Shown: positions 50,180-59,177 of the stretch, one piece after another | Position numbering within the stretch: position 1 is the stretch's first letter | Layout of the letters: every line of letters begins with the position of its first letter | Assembly (NCBI RefSeq): GCF_000935355.1 | Contig: NZ_JXZC01000001.1 | Location: forward strand, 558,001-622,000 | Source of the DNA: Rossellomorea aquimaris | Lineage (GTDB): Bacteria > Bacillota > Bacilli > Bacillales > Bacillaceae_B | Direction: 5' to 3' | Length of the DNA: 64,000 nucleotides | Made by a program: the position numbers and the translations under genes | Notes under the pieces: model-generated | Told to the model about the DNA's origin: nothing | The model's input: the letters and a program-made list of their open reading frames with translations, nothing else | Databases searched by the model: none

Positions 50180-51226
50180 TTAATCCTCAGCTAAATACTG
50201 CATTAATTCCTTCGATAAAGATTGAACCGCATTCTCTTTAAGGCGATACTTCCCATCCATAGTTTCGACCAGCCTTGCGGACCTGAGTATTTTCAAATGA
50301 TGATGGACCGTCGACTTACCCATGTTCAGCTCATTCGTGATTTCCTGAAGTGTACGATCTGACCCCTTCAGCAATTTCACCATTCTGAGGCGGGCTTCAT
50401 CCCCAAGGGCTTTATGCTTTTGGACCAGAAAATAGCTTGGCATACCCTTATCATCCGGATTAATGCTTTCATTGGCTACGGGGTAATAAAACACCTTGAC
50501 CCCTTCAATATCGCCTTCAACGTTCCAAGGGCGGTAAATCATTTGGGGGACAAGCAGAACTGTATGTACGCTCGGCTCGGGCAAGTAAGTGATACCGCCC
50601 GTTGCCCATTCTACTAACGCCTCGGACTTTAGATTTCCACTCATCTTTTCCTTGGATTGTTTATCCCGCGCCAGTATTTGAGATAGTGTCTCTTTTTGAG
50701 GAATGATCACTTCTTCATACCATCCGGTCATGACACTCTTCAGATGGTTCCTAAGGTCATGAACATTTGTAGTGCAGATGAAATCGATGTAATCCGGAAA
50801 AAACGGGTTATCCTCTGTCTGCTTTTTCAATCTGTTTTTTGACGACTCATCTCCTTCTGAAGCATGCGTTCGAAGTTCTTGAAATTTCATCCCTATGTAT
50901 GGAATGCAGATAAATCTTAGTTTTTCATCTTCCACCCCCTCCAGAAACGTGATAAATTCAGATAAATCCCGAAACTCACTTTGATGCAACAAGAGGAGTA
51001 GGGATTTCCAGGTATTATTCTTTTCAACGTATTTCAAATCCCTTATTAACGGTTCAGATAAAGATTTCTTTAACTTGTCCCATGACTCTTTAGGTTTTTC
51101 TAACGTATCGATAAGCCTTGTATTTGTGACTGCAGCAATCCCCAAAGCGCATTCCCAAAGAAGGGAAGACTCAATCCTAATCTCATACGTCTCTCTTTTC
51201 CGGCTTGTCAAATGGAGCACATCCAT
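50180..51226 (-). CDS. ArsR-type winged-helix regulator with large N-terminal domain
   Basis: A 348-residue protein whose last 85 residues are an ArsR-family winged helix: KHKALGDEARLRMVKLLKGS, then DRTLQEITNELNMGKSTVHH, HLKILRSARLVETMDGKYRL. The N-terminal 250 residues form a domain found in regulators of MFS operons in bacilli; no metal-site cysteines of ArsR type are present in the helix region. ATG at 51226 has GAGGTG seven bases upstream. It is followed at once by the MFS exporter gene, which it probably controls. The ligand is unknown. Confidence 0.82.
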   Translation of the reverse strand: MDVLHLTSRKRETYEIRIESSLLWECALGIAAVTNTRLIDTLEKPKESWDKLKKSLSEPLIRDLKYVEKNNTWKSLLLLLHQSEFRDLSEFITFLEGVEDEKLRFICIPYIGMKFQELRTHASEGDESSKNRLKKQTEDNPFFPDYIDFICTTNVHDLRNHLKSVMTGWYEEVIIPQKETLSQILARDKQSKEKMSGNLKSEALVEWATGGITYLPEPSVHTVLLVPQMIYRPWNVEGDIEGVKVFYYPVANESINPDDKGMPSYFLVQKHKALGDEARLRMVKLLKGSDRTLQEITNELNMGKSTVHHHLKILRSARLVETMDGKYRLKENAVQSLSKELMQYLAED

Positions 51227-51320
51227 ATAGAAACACCTCATTTCCAAAATTTGTAGCTCACAGACAATTCTACACTTGTAGAATATTTAATTCAACAAAT
51301 TTAGAATACAATAAACGAAA

Positions 51321-51356
51321 AAAGCACATAAATTCCACTTAGGAATCTATGTGCTC
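51321..51356 (-). terminator. Terminator of rlmN
   Basis: AGCACATA and TATGTGCT with an inner TTCC/GGAA extension form the stem; on the minus strand T6 follows. Confidence 0.85.
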
Positions 51357-51367
51357 CATAAAAAGTA

Positions 51368-52438
51368 TTAAGATTTAACCTTATCCTTCTTGATTTGCTT
51401 ACTTCTCAATTGACCGCAAGCTGCATCGATGTCCGTTCCTTGTTCCACACGGACTCCACAGTTGATTCCATGTTCAAGTAATGTACCGTAGAATTCAACA
51501 ATCGCTTCTTTCGTACTTCTTTGATATTGGTTATGCTCGTCAACTGGATTATAAGGAATCAAGTTCACATAAGAAAGATGACGCTTGTTCTTTAACAATT
51601 TGGCTAGCTGTATAGCTTCTTCTTTATGGTCATTTACATCACTCAATAGAATATACTCAAAAGTGATGCGTCGATTGGTCTTTTCTAAATAGTAATCAAT
51701 GGCTGGCATTAATTTCTCTAAAGGATACGCACGGTTGATTTTCATGATCTTGGTACGTAATTCATTGTTTGGTGCATGCAAGGAAACAGCAAGGTTGATT
51801 TGAATATTTTCGTCGGCAAATTTGTAAATCTTATCTGCCAGGCCACTTGTGGAAACGGTAATGTGACGAGCTCCGATAGAAAGACCTTTTTGGTCATTAA
51901 CCACTCGGAAGAAGTCCATCATGTTATCGTAGTTATCGAATGGTTCACCTATCCCCATTACGACGATATGGCTGACACGTTCTCCATTTCCTGCTTCATC
52001 CAAATGATGTTGGACGTTCATGATCTGTTCTACGATTTCTCCGCTTGAAAGATCGCGGTTCTTCTTCAGCAGTCCACTTGCACAGAATGTACAACCGATG
52101 TTGCACCCGACCTGGGTCGTCACACACACACTTAGTCCATAATTGAATCGCATTAAAACTGTTTCAATTAAGTTACCATCTTCAAGCTTGAACAGGAATT
52201 TAATTGTGCCGTCCTTGGATTCCTGTTTAACCTCTTGAGTGAGTGTATGAAGATAGAAGTGATCGTCCAGCAATTGTACACAGTCGGCGTTCAGATTCTT
52301 CATATCCGCAAAGTTTGTCACTCTCTTTTTATATAACCAATCCCATACCTGAGCCGCACGGAACTTCTTCTGACCGTGTTCGACCAGCCATGTTGTCAGT
52401 TGATCTAATGTTAATCCGTATATGGATTTCTTTTCCAT
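51368..52438 (-). CDS. rlmN: 23S rRNA (adenine-2503-C2)/tRNA methyltransferase RlmN
   Basis: A 356-residue radical SAM enzyme that methylates C2 of A2503 in 23S rRNA and A37 in some tRNAs, supporting translational fidelity. The cluster motif CNIGCTFC has C112, C116 and C119. The catalytic C341 lies in DAACGQLRS near the end. [32 protein letters not shown] and the C-terminal [15 protein letters not shown] match RlmN rather than the resistance enzyme Cfr. Single gene with its own terminator. Confidence 0.95.
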   Translation of the reverse strand: MEKKSIYGLTLDQLTTWLVEHGQKKFRAAQVWDWLYKKRVTNFADMKNLNADCVQLLDDHFYLHTLTQEVKQESKDGTIKFLFKLEDGNLIETVLMRFNYGLSVCVTTQVGCNIGCTFCASGLLKKNRDLSSGEIVEQIMNVQHHLDEAGNGERVSHIVVMGIGEPFDNYDNMMDFFRVVNDQKGLSIGARHITVSTSGLADKIYKFADENIQINLAVSLHAPNNELRTKIMKINRAYPLEKLMPAIDYYLEKTNRRITFEYILLSDVNDHKEEAIQLAKLLKNKRHLSYVNLIPYNPVDEHNQYQRSTKEAIVEFYGTLLEHGINCGVRVEQGTDIDAACGQLRSKQIKKDKVKS

Positions 52439-52599
52439 TTAAAACCCTCATTTCGAAACTCTACAATTTTCTACTTATCTATACTACTTAAAGTATGGCA
52501 ATGTTTCAAGGGATTTATAAGTGTTGAGAAGAATTGGAATTCCGTAATATAGTATAAATATAATGAAAAATACGCCGAGACTCTGCACAGCGCATCCTT

Positions 52600-53238
52600 C
52601 TAATGATTGATTCTTTGAATGAAATCAACCAATTTCTCTTTGTCTTTGAGCTTTTCGTTACACTCATCACTATCCTGGCAGATGTAATTCCCTTTCTTTA
52701 CATAGGTTCCGTGAGATGACGCTTTCGATTCAGACATGTAAAACCCGATGCTTCCAAAGGTATTGCAAATCGTACAAATCCCTTTTTTGCTGCTACTTTT
52801 GAAAGTACCCTTGAATCCTTTTAATTTACCCTCATGCTCAGCGACGATATATTTTCGCTCCTGCCCGTAATCATTCCAGCCCAAATACGAGAGTTCCCTG
52901 AAATCGATGTTTTCCCAATCAGGAGTCTTTAGCTTTTTCACTTTCGGAAATAACTTTTTCAATGAGGCATCAGTTACAGATGGAAATGGAATCACATAAG
53001 GTTTTAATCCAATTAAAAAATCCTCCGCCTGATCAGAATCCCGGATATTCCCAATAGGTTCTAGTATGTTCTGTTGAGCTTGAGACAGTTCATCGAACAC
53101 ATTTGTCACCTTATCATTTACAAGTCCCTTCAACGCTTGAAGTACACCAAGATCATTCACAGTTGAATATCCATTGATCAGCACCTGAGTCTGATACATA
53201 ATGAAATTATATTGATCCTTTCGAATAAATGGTTCCAT
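52600..53238 (-). CDS. FusB/FusC family EF-G-binding protein
   Basis: A 212-residue protein of the FusB family, which binds domain IV of elongation factor G and frees it from the ribosome when stalled by fusidic acid. The N-terminal four-helix part is residues 1-90. The C-terminal zinc finger has C155 and C158 (ICTICNTFG), C187 (NYICQDS) and C193 (DECNEKL). FYMSESKASSHGTYVKKGNY is strongly family-like. ATG at 53238 has AGGAG eight bases upstream; seven upstream codons are excluded. Chromosomal members in bacilli may serve in translation rescue without being drug-resistance genes. Confidence 0.85.
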   Translation of the reverse strand: MEPFIRKDQYNFIMYQTQVLINGYSTVNDLGVLQALKGLVNDKVTNVFDELSQAQQNILEPIGNIRDSDQAEDFLIGLKPYVIPFPSVTDASLKKLFPKVKKLKTPDWENIDFRELSYLGWNDYGQERKYIVAEHEGKLKGFKGTFKSSSKKGICTICNTFGSIGFYMSESKASSHGTYVKKGNYICQDSDECNEKLKDKEKLVDFIQRINH

Positions 53239-53401
53239 GTTAATCGCTCCTAGAAACATTTGTCATTATTTTCATCTTAAATGGTTTGTTCAAGACGAGT
53301 CAAGAAGCACAGGAATTCCGTGCAACCTCATTCATACTATATACCGGTACTTGACAGAAAGATAGGTAGAGTTTGGTTTAGAAACAATCTATACATAATA
53401 A

Positions 53402-53429
53402 AAAGCACTGACAAAATCATCAGCGCTTT
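53402..53429 (-). terminator. Terminator of the CD3324-like gene
   Basis: AGCACTGA and TCAGCGCT pair with one mismatch around eight bases; T5 follows on the minus strand. The stem overlaps the stop codon. Confidence 0.75.
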
Positions 53430-53686
53430 CTATACACTATTTTCTTAATTGTTTCTGTTGAAAGATAATGATGTTCGGCTAATTCTTGAATCGTCTTTCC
53501 ATTCAAGAAAGTCTCTTTGATCTCAACATTTCGTTCATCAATTTCTTTTCTGCTTCCAGAACGGCTACCCCATTTTCGGTGTTTCACCTTGGGTTTAGGT
53601 ATATAAAGGGTTTCCCCTTGTATATATTTCTGGATTTCAACAAGAAGCGATGGTGGTAAAACACTCTCCGCTTTTACATATTTCAT
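53420..53686 (-). CDS. CD3324 family small DNA-binding-type protein
   Basis: An 88-residue basic protein. N-terminal AESVLPPSLLVEIQKYIQGE then LYIPKPKVKHRKWGSRSGSR and a C-terminal helix-turn-helix-like segment NGKTIQELAEHHYLSTETIK, KIVYRKR. This matches the CD3324 family, related to Mor-type activators, found widely in Firmicutes. GGGGCGG lies upstream of the ATG. A DNA-binding role is likely from the fold; the target is unknown. Confidence 0.75.
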   Translation of the reverse strand: MKYVKAESVLPPSLLVEIQKYIQGETLYIPKPKVKHRKWGSRSGSRKEIDERNVEIKETFLNGKTIQELAEHHYLSTETIKKIVYRKR

Positions 53687-53756
53687 TTCAGTCCGCCCCT
53701 TATTTTCTTATTAATCAAATAAATAAGGTGCAAAGCCGACTTACTAGAAATGAACT

Positions 53757-53861
53757 TTAAGGGCGATCATTCAATGTCCACCCCATGCAAAGTATCGCCT
53801 TTCTAATTGTAGGCTTTGCATGAGACGCTTGGGACTCTGGTAAGATTGTTCTCATTACCAT
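53757..53861 (-). CDS. Candidate 34-residue protein with ideal ribosome site
   Basis: AAAGGAGG lies seven bases before an ATG that opens a 34-codon frame, MVMRTILPESQASHAKPTIR then KAILCMGWTLNDRP. The frame lies 70 bases upstream of the CD3324-like gene on the same strand and could be its first cistron or leader. The composition is ordinary for a protein and includes C, W and M. No family is recognised. Confidence 0.45.
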   Translation of the reverse strand: MVMRTILPESQASHAKPTIRKAILCMGWTLNDRP

Positions 53862-54011
53862 GCCACCACCTCCTTTAATGTCGTTCATTTTCTTCTATTA
53901 TAAAATATATACAGTTAAATCACATTATGATCAGCTGCCTTACTTTAACTCCTCCCTATAAAGAAGCAGCATATGGTATAATCTTCTAAATATCCAAAAG
54001 GAGATGGTCCC

Positions 54012-54557
54012 ATGTTTTCATTCACTGTAGATCAAGAAATCTCGATCGAGCTATTTCAACAGCACCACAAAGAGGAGTTATACGAACTGATCGATTCAAA
54101 CCGGGATCACCTTCGTCAGTGGCTCCTTTGGGTCGATAAACGCCGGTCCCCTCAGGATTTAGAACACATTATTCCCCTTTGGATCCGGAATTACGCGGAT
54201 AACAACGGATTCGATGCCGGGATACGCTATCAAGGGGAGTTAGTCGGCATGATCGGGCTGCATTATATTGATTGGAAAAGCAAGAGCACCAGTATTGGAT
54301 ATCTCCTTTCGGAAGGGGCACAAGGAAAAGGGATCATTACACGTGCCGTTACTTCTCTCTTAAACTATTTATTTCTTGAAATGGAGCTCAACAGGGTAGA
54401 AATCCAATGTGCCACCAACAATAAGAAAAGCATCGGCATCCCTGAACGATTAGGATTTACGAAAGAAGGAATCTCTAGAGATGGACAATGGTTATATGAT
54501 CATTATGAGGATCTTGTAACGTATAGTTTATTAAGGAGAGATTGGGCTAAGACTTAA
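54012..54557 (+). CDS. RimJ/RimL-type GNAT acetyltransferase (YdaF-like)
   Basis: A 181-residue acetyltransferase of the ribosomal-protein-alanine type (compare B. subtilis YdaF). Typical parts: LFQQHHKEELYELIDSNRDH, LRQWLLWVD, GLHYIDWKSKSTSIGYLLSE, then GAQGKGIITRAVTSLLNYLF with the acetyl-CoA loop QGKGI, and ERLGFTKEGISRDGQWLYDH. AAAGGAG is nine bases before the ATG. Substrates of this group include polyamines and N-terminal amino groups of proteins; not predictable here. Single-gene unit. Confidence 0.9.
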   Translation: MFSFTVDQEISIELFQQHHKEELYELIDSNRDHLRQWLLWVDKRRSPQDLEHIIPLWIRNYADNNGFDAGIRYQGELVGMIGLHYIDWKSKSTSIGYLLSEGAQGKGIITRAVTSLLNYLFLEMELNRVEIQCATNNKKSIGIPERLGFTKEGISRDGQWLYDHYEDLVTYSLLRRDWAKT

Positions 54558-54571
54558 GGAGCCATCTTTCC

Positions 54572-54600
54572 AAGGGCGACTCTCAATGAGAATCGCCCTT
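54572..54600 (+). terminator. Terminator of the YdaF-like gene
   Basis: AAGGGCGA and TCGCCCTT with an inner CTCA/TGAG extension form the stem; T-rich sequence follows. Confidence 0.8.
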
Positions 54601-54686
54601 CTATTATCTTCACAAATATCTTAGGATAAGACTATCTTCCCGGCAATATTCATGCTTTATATGAATGGACGGCTACCACTGCTGTA

Positions 54687-55946
54687 TTAAATAAAAATAA
54701 TTTCTTTTGTCCCTCGGTATTCTCTTGGAGAAAGTCCTACATATTTTTTAAAAGTACCACTAAAATAATTGGGCGTATTGAAACCAAGCTCTTCAGCAAT
54801 GTACTCAATTGTATGGTTGGTATGACGCAAAAGCCAAACAGCACGCTGAAGACGAACAAAAGTGACGTATTCAACAAAATTACGCCCTGTTTCTTGTTTG
54901 AAAATCCTGCTGAAATACGGAACGCTAAAATTAATCTGTTCAGCTACTTGTTTAATCGAAAGGTTATCCGTACAACAATGAGCTATATAGTCCGTACATT
55001 TTTGAATCTGCTGGTCCTTTGTGATTTCTTCATAATACCGAAGGGATAGCCTCTCATATGGTGACGTACGACGGGCTTTATATGCTTCCCGATATGAATG
55101 ATGAAGGAGAAGTGGTTCTCGATAGATGGACCCTACACCAATGTAAATATGGATCCCATACTCCATTTCTAATTCCTCAATTGCATCAAGTATACTGGCT
55201 TCCCCTTCTTTCCAGTGTTTTAAGGATCCGTAGTTTGAAGGAATCCGAATGAGCATTAGTAGGTGTTTGCGATATGATAGGAAAGATACCCCCTCTAACC
55301 GAAAGCGCTTTCTTAAATGTTCTTGAATAATTGTAGATGCTTGCCACTCCTGCCCTTCTATCCAGGATGGGCATCTGGTGAACCCCTGTATAAAACATAT
55401 CACATTTGGCAGCCCATCAATTGGAAAAAGAGATCGGGATTCAATTAATTCCTCTTCAGATTTTATCTCACCGGAAAGTAATCTTCGTAAAAATGCTTCT
55501 TGAAAAGGCGATGTGTGGTGGCTACCTTTCTTTGGATCCTGATGAGGCCCCCTGAATGATTCATCGTCACTGGCCAATACATGAGCCCCACTTGAAATAC
55601 TCCTTATAACTTGTTTTAACATTCGCATAAATTTGTGTTTTTTTACAGCCTTTACTAGTAAACTGCTTAATTTCAATTCAATTGCAAGGGGTGAAGTATA
55701 TAATAATGATGGTTCCAGCAAAGGAATGATTTTGCATTCTTTATTACGTTTATGAAATCGGTGTATCTTTACCCAATCAAGCCATGTGGTTACTTCGAAA
55801 ATTGCTATATGTATATGAGCTGGTTTTTCTTCCTCCCCCACCAGTGCAATGTTTCCCATAAATCCTTCGGTAATCCAGTCTTCCAGCTTTTCATATTCCA
55901 ATTGATCTTTTACGTTTAGCTTCATTGCATACACTTTGGCTTCCAT
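54687..55946 (-). CDS. AraC family transcriptional regulator
   Basis: A regulator of about 419 residues. The last 100 residues hold the two AraC helix-turn-helices: NLSIKQVAEQINFSVPYFSR with IFKQETGRNFVEYVTFVRLQ, then HTIEYIAEELGFNTPNYFSG. The N-terminal 300 residues resemble the receiver-and-linker part of YesN-type regulators but lack the clear phospho-aspartate pattern. The start is uncertain: ATG at 55946 has AAAGG three bases upstream, while the frame opens seven codons earlier. It is divergent from the DUF485/SSS symporter genes and probably activates them. Confidence 0.8.
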   Translation of the reverse strand: MEAKVYAMKLNVKDQLEYEKLEDWITEGFMGNIALVGEEEKPAHIHIAIFEVTTWLDWVKIHRFHKRNKECKIIPLLEPSLLYTSPLAIELKLSSLLVKAVKKHKFMRMLKQVIRSISSGAHVLASDDESFRGPHQDPKKGSHHTSPFQEAFLRRLLSGEIKSEEELIESRSLFPIDGLPNVICFIQGFTRCPSWIEGQEWQASTIIQEHLRKRFRLEGVSFLSYRKHLLMLIRIPSNYGSLKHWKEGEASILDAIEELEMEYGIHIYIGVGSIYREPLLLHHSYREAYKARRTSPYERLSLRYYEEITKDQQIQKCTDYIAHCCTDNLSIKQVAEQINFSVPYFSRIFKQETGRNFVEYVTFVRLQRAVWLLRHTNHTIEYIAEELGFNTPNYFSGTFKKYVGLSPREYRGTKEIIFI

Positions 55947-56095
55947 CCGCCTTTCTAAGATATACATGTCCTATTTTTATTTCAATTATAGAATAAAAAT
56001 TAGATTATATTAAATATTTGTATATTTCTGATAATTTATTGTAAGGTATATAATCTTCTAATATCGTAAAATCAATTTTATATTATCTTATTGGT

Positions 56096-56103
56096 AAAGG
56101 AGG
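56096..56103 (+). promoter_or_regulatory. Extra Shine-Dalgarno sequence in the symporter leader
   Basis: AAAGGAGG lies about 48 bases before the real start at 56151, which has its own AAGGAGG. A nine-codon frame starting GTG at 56108 could use it, or it may act as a 5' mRNA stabiliser like the STAB-SD of cry3A. Confidence 0.35.
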
Positions 56104-56150
56104 ATAGTGATCAATAATCAGAAGCAGAAACTTTGAAGGAGGATTCTTTA

Positions 56151-56525
56151 ATGGCTGGAGAATATTCAGAATATGATTATGTGGCTGCAGACACTATAGA
56201 TGTCAGCGAACTTGAGCCACTCGATCCGGAAACAAGAAAAATCATGAAGGGTGAATTCAGTACTGGAATTAAACTTACGGTATTTTATTATGTCTTTATC
56301 TTATCAATCCCGATATTGAATTGGTATGCAGAAGGTTTTATGTTCTCACGTATGTGGGGAGGTATGACGTATAGCTGGTTTTTCACAAGTATCGTCGCTA
56401 TGGCGATGGCATTCATCATTGCCTATGTACATACAACTCTTTATGAGAGGCGTTTAAAGAATGATCGCCACACTTCCAGCCACTCTCACTCCAATACATC
56501 TTCTGAGGAAAGGAGAATCAATTGA
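56151..56525 (+). CDS. DUF485 family membrane protein (YjcH-like partner of the symporter)
   Basis: A 124-residue protein with an acidic N-terminus (YVAADTIDVSELEPLDPETR) and two membrane helices (about 45-65 and 80-102), ending in a His/Ser-rich tail. DUF485 proteins such as E. coli YjcH are encoded beside acetate/monocarboxylate symporters (ActP) and are thought to assist them. ATG at 56151 has GGAGG eight bases upstream. Its stop overlaps the start of the symporter gene (TGATG), so translation is coupled. Confidence 0.87.
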   Translation: MAGEYSEYDYVAADTIDVSELEPLDPETRKIMKGEFSTGIKLTVFYYVFILSIPILNWYAEGFMFSRMWGGMTYSWFFTSIVAMAMAFIIAYVHTTLYERRLKNDRHTSSHSHSNTSSEERRIN

Positions 56526-58090
56526 TGGGTGTTTTACTAGAACCAAAATTCCTCTTAACGCTCTTCTTAATGGGGACGATTGTTTATATAACCTACTTAT
56601 CAAAGAGAAATGCCACCGCTTCTGATTATTTTGTTGGTGGTAGGAGCTTTGGCTGGTTTACTAACGGCTCAGCTATAGGTGGAGACTATTTAAGCGCAGC
56701 CACCTTCCTTGGTATTGCCGGTTTAACCTATCAGCTGGGGTATGATGGTGCTTATTATGCATTTTGCTTTTCTATCGGTTTGACTCTTCTGGCCATTTTC
56801 GTAGCAGGACCACTTCGTCGATTTGGAGCCTATACAGTGGCAGACTTTTTAGCTTATCGTTTCCACAGCAAACGTGCCCGTCTCGCAGCTGTTGCTGTGG
56901 TTTTAGCCATTTCTGGCTTCTATGCAGCTCCTCAGTTACTTGGTGCTGCGCAAATCTTAAGCATGTTTTTTGGAACAAGCTATGAATTTGGAATCATTTT
57001 CACTTGTTCTGTCATGATTTTTTACGTTGGTATCGGTGGTATGAAGGGAACTACACTTAACCAGGCTCTAGAACTATGGATTCGCCTTGGTGCCTTTCTT
57101 CTTATGGTTGGCGCTGCTATCTATGGTGGACTCCATTATCAGGAAATCCTGGCCTCGATTAATGAATTTAAAGGGGTTATTTCGGGAACCTCTGGATTTA
57201 CTACTGATGGAAAGGATATACCTTTTGATGGTGCTGCTTGGACAGGTACCGGCAATTACTTCCCATCATTCTGGCAAACCATATCAATGACAATCGGACT
57301 TTCACTCGGTACGATCGGACTTCCGCATATTTTACTTCGTTTCTATACAAACCCTAGTGCTAAAGCAGCTCGTAAGTCCGCTCTTATGGCAATAGGAATT
57401 GCAAGTGTATTCTTTTTCTTTGCCGTATATCTTGGAGTGGTCGGACGCTCGATTTTTCTTAGCGGAGACACAGATCCAGGTGTCATGAAAGATCTTTTAG
57501 CGGGCGGAAACAATATGGTTGTTCCTTCCACTGCCCAGGCCCTTGGCGGTGAGTGGCTGCTTGGTCTTGTTATTGCGGGCGCATTTGCTGCCGTATTCTC
57601 AAACCTTTCTGGTTTATTCATTGCAAGCTCCGGTGCATTGGCTCACGATTTATATGCGACTTTCTTCCGGAAAAACATTACAGAAAAAGAACGCGTTTTA
57701 GCCGGAAAGGTTTCGATTATCATTCTTGGTATACTCTACGGTGCTCTTGGTCTTATGGTTAAGGAAGCTTCCATCGGCCATCTGGTGGCACTGGCATTTA
57801 CTGTTGCAGCGAGTACGTTTACACCAATCTTCATCCTGGGTATTTGGTGGAGGGGAATGACGGAAAAAGGCGCAATTGCCGGTCTGGTTATTGGTCTAAT
57901 TGCTTCTATGTACATGATTTTCTTTAAAACTACCTTACCTGAATTTCTACAATTTAATGTACCGGGATTAATAACGGTGCCGGTTGGATTCCTTTCTGTA
58001 TATATCGTTTCAAAGATCGATCGCAGAGTGCCTGGAGATGTAAACGAATTCATGAGAAAGGTCCATTCGAAAGAGTCGGAGGCAGCTTAA
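56525..58090 (+). CDS. Sodium:solute symporter (SSS family), acetate/monocarboxylate permease type
   Basis: A 521-residue sodium-coupled transporter with about 13 helices. Family marks: ASDYFVGGRSFGWFTNGSAI near the start, GGDYLSAATFLGIAGLTYQL in helix 2, GLSLGTIGLPHILLRFYTNP in the middle (typical of the ActP/MctC/YwcA group), and VSIIILGILYGALGLMVKEA later. It most likely imports acetate, pyruvate or propionate. AAAGGAG lies nine bases before the ATG. Together with the DUF485 gene it forms an operon divergent from an AraC regulator. This is the second acetate-type transporter in the window. Confidence 0.9.
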   Translation: MGVLLEPKFLLTLFLMGTIVYITYLSKRNATASDYFVGGRSFGWFTNGSAIGGDYLSAATFLGIAGLTYQLGYDGAYYAFCFSIGLTLLAIFVAGPLRRFGAYTVADFLAYRFHSKRARLAAVAVVLAISGFYAAPQLLGAAQILSMFFGTSYEFGIIFTCSVMIFYVGIGGMKGTTLNQALELWIRLGAFLLMVGAAIYGGLHYQEILASINEFKGVISGTSGFTTDGKDIPFDGAAWTGTGNYFPSFWQTISMTIGLSLGTIGLPHILLRFYTNPSAKAARKSALMAIGIASVFFFFAVYLGVVGRSIFLSGDTDPGVMKDLLAGGNNMVVPSTAQALGGEWLLGLVIAGAFAAVFSNLSGLFIASSGALAHDLYATFFRKNITEKERVLAGKVSIIILGILYGALGLMVKEASIGHLVALAFTVAASTFTPIFILGIWWRGMTEKGAIAGLVIGLIASMYMIFFKTTLPEFLQFNVPGLITVPVGFLSVYIVSKIDRRVPGDVNEFMRKVHSKESEAA

Positions 58091-58157
58091 AAAAGTAGTT
58101 GATAAAATGACTACAGCAGAGGTTTGTTGAGGTAATGTACCTTTACGTTTAATACTA

Positions 58158-58191
58158 ATGAGGTAGGGTCCTGATCAGGACCCTACCTCAT
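58158..58191. terminator. Bidirectional terminator: 34-base perfect palindrome
   Basis: ATGAGGTAGGGTCCTG and CAGGACCCTACCTCAT pair completely around AT/TGATCA centre. T5 follows on the plus strand. It ends the symporter operon and overlaps the end of the converging GNAT gene. Confidence 0.9.
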
Positions 58192-58752
58192 CTTTTTGAT
58201 CTTCCCATAGACGCACGTATCCGTTAACCTTTCCCCATCAACCGAAAGATCCTCATTTCGCAGAATCCCCTCCAGCATATAACCAAGCCTTTCAGGAACC
58301 GCCCTGCTCCTCGCATTTGTGGATTCACACCTGATCTCTACTCTTTTTCCTTTTAATTCGCTTAAAGCAAAATCGGTCAATTTCCCAACTGCTTCCACCA
58401 TGTAACCATGCCCACTCATTCTTGTATCAATCCAATAACCGATTTCGAATTTAGGTACACTCCAATCGATGTTATGAAAGCCTGTTGAACCGACAAACTC
58501 CTTTGTATCTTTTCGGAAGATGAGATACCTCAGACTTTCCCTTGTTAGAAATTTTGCGTGAGCTTCACGGGTGTTTGTTTCCGTATCTTCTACTGAAGGG
58601 TCATTTTGTGCAAATCCCAACCACGGTTTTAATTCAGATAGAGAAGCTTTAATGGCTGCATTCACTGCCCTGCCATCACCTGGCTGAGGCATCCGTAGTT
58701 CTAATCTTTCCGTCTCTAACACTGGTCGAACTTCAAGTAATATAGGATTCAT
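58183..58752 (-). CDS. RimJ/RimL-type GNAT acetyltransferase under T-box control
   Basis: A 189-residue acetyltransferase: VRPVLETERLELRMPQPGDG, AAIKASLSELKPWLGFAQND, FVGSTGFHNIDWSVPKFEIG, YWIDTRMSGHGYMVEAVGKL with the acetyl-CoA loop, and ERLGYMLEGILRNEDLSVDG. It is of the RimJ/RimL kind that acetylates protein N-termini, amino acids or antibiotics. ATG at 58752 has AAAAGGAG eight bases upstream. The leader is a complete T-box riboswitch with a consensus promoter, so the gene responds to shortage of one amino acid, unusual for this family. Confidence 0.88.
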   Translation of the reverse strand: MNPILLEVRPVLETERLELRMPQPGDGRAVNAAIKASLSELKPWLGFAQNDPSVEDTETNTREAHAKFLTRESLRYLIFRKDTKEFVGSTGFHNIDWSVPKFEIGYWIDTRMSGHGYMVEAVGKLTDFALSELKGKRVEIRCESTNARSRAVPERLGYMLEGILRNEDLSVDGERLTDTCVYGKIKKMR

Positions 58753-58776
58753 ACAAAACACTCCTTTTATCAAAAT

Positions 58777-59035
58777 AAAAAACTCTCATTCTCAATAAAT
58801 ACTTCTTGAGGACGAGAGTATATCTTTCGCGGTACCACCTCAGTTCATTGGCATGTCACCATACCAACCTTTTCGGATAAACGTATCTCTATAACGGGAG
58901 ACGCCGATGTATTCCTGCAGAAATAGCTTCATACATAACTCCAAGTCTTTTACCATAATGATCATGATGGCCCTTTTTCAGCTAGTAGAGCTCTCTGCGC
59001 ATCATTATGTTCTTCTCTTCATCGTCTGATTGGAA
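58777..59035 (-). promoter_or_regulatory. T-box riboswitch leader of the GNAT gene
   Basis: On the minus strand AGGTGGTACCGCG is at 58840-58828. The terminator ACTCTCgTcCTCAA...TTGAGaAtGAGAGT with T6 spans about 58818-58776. Stem I features are GACGATGAAGAGAAG at the 5' side, the AG-bulge AGAGAG (58996-58991), and a distal GCTGAAAAAGGG loop. The specifier lies in the 3' loop GTAAAAGAC (about 58951-58943); AAG, AGA or GAC are possible by position, so the sensed amino acid (Lys, Arg or Asp) is not settled. Confidence 0.88.
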
Positions 59036-59053
59036 AAATTTTAAATTAATGAA

Positions 59054-59082
59054 ATTATAAGGTAATGACATCATCTTGTCAA
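59054..59082 (-). promoter_or_regulatory. Consensus sigma-A promoter of the T-box/GNAT gene
   Basis: Minus-strand TTGACA (59082-59077) and TATAAT (59059-59054), both perfect, with 17 bases between. Confidence 0.88.
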
Positions 59083-59177
59083 TATACCTGGTATACTATT
59101 ACTCTAGTCTTTCCAGCCTATACTAAAAATTAATAATACTTTATAATAAAGGAAAATCATACATCTGGAGGAGAAAA

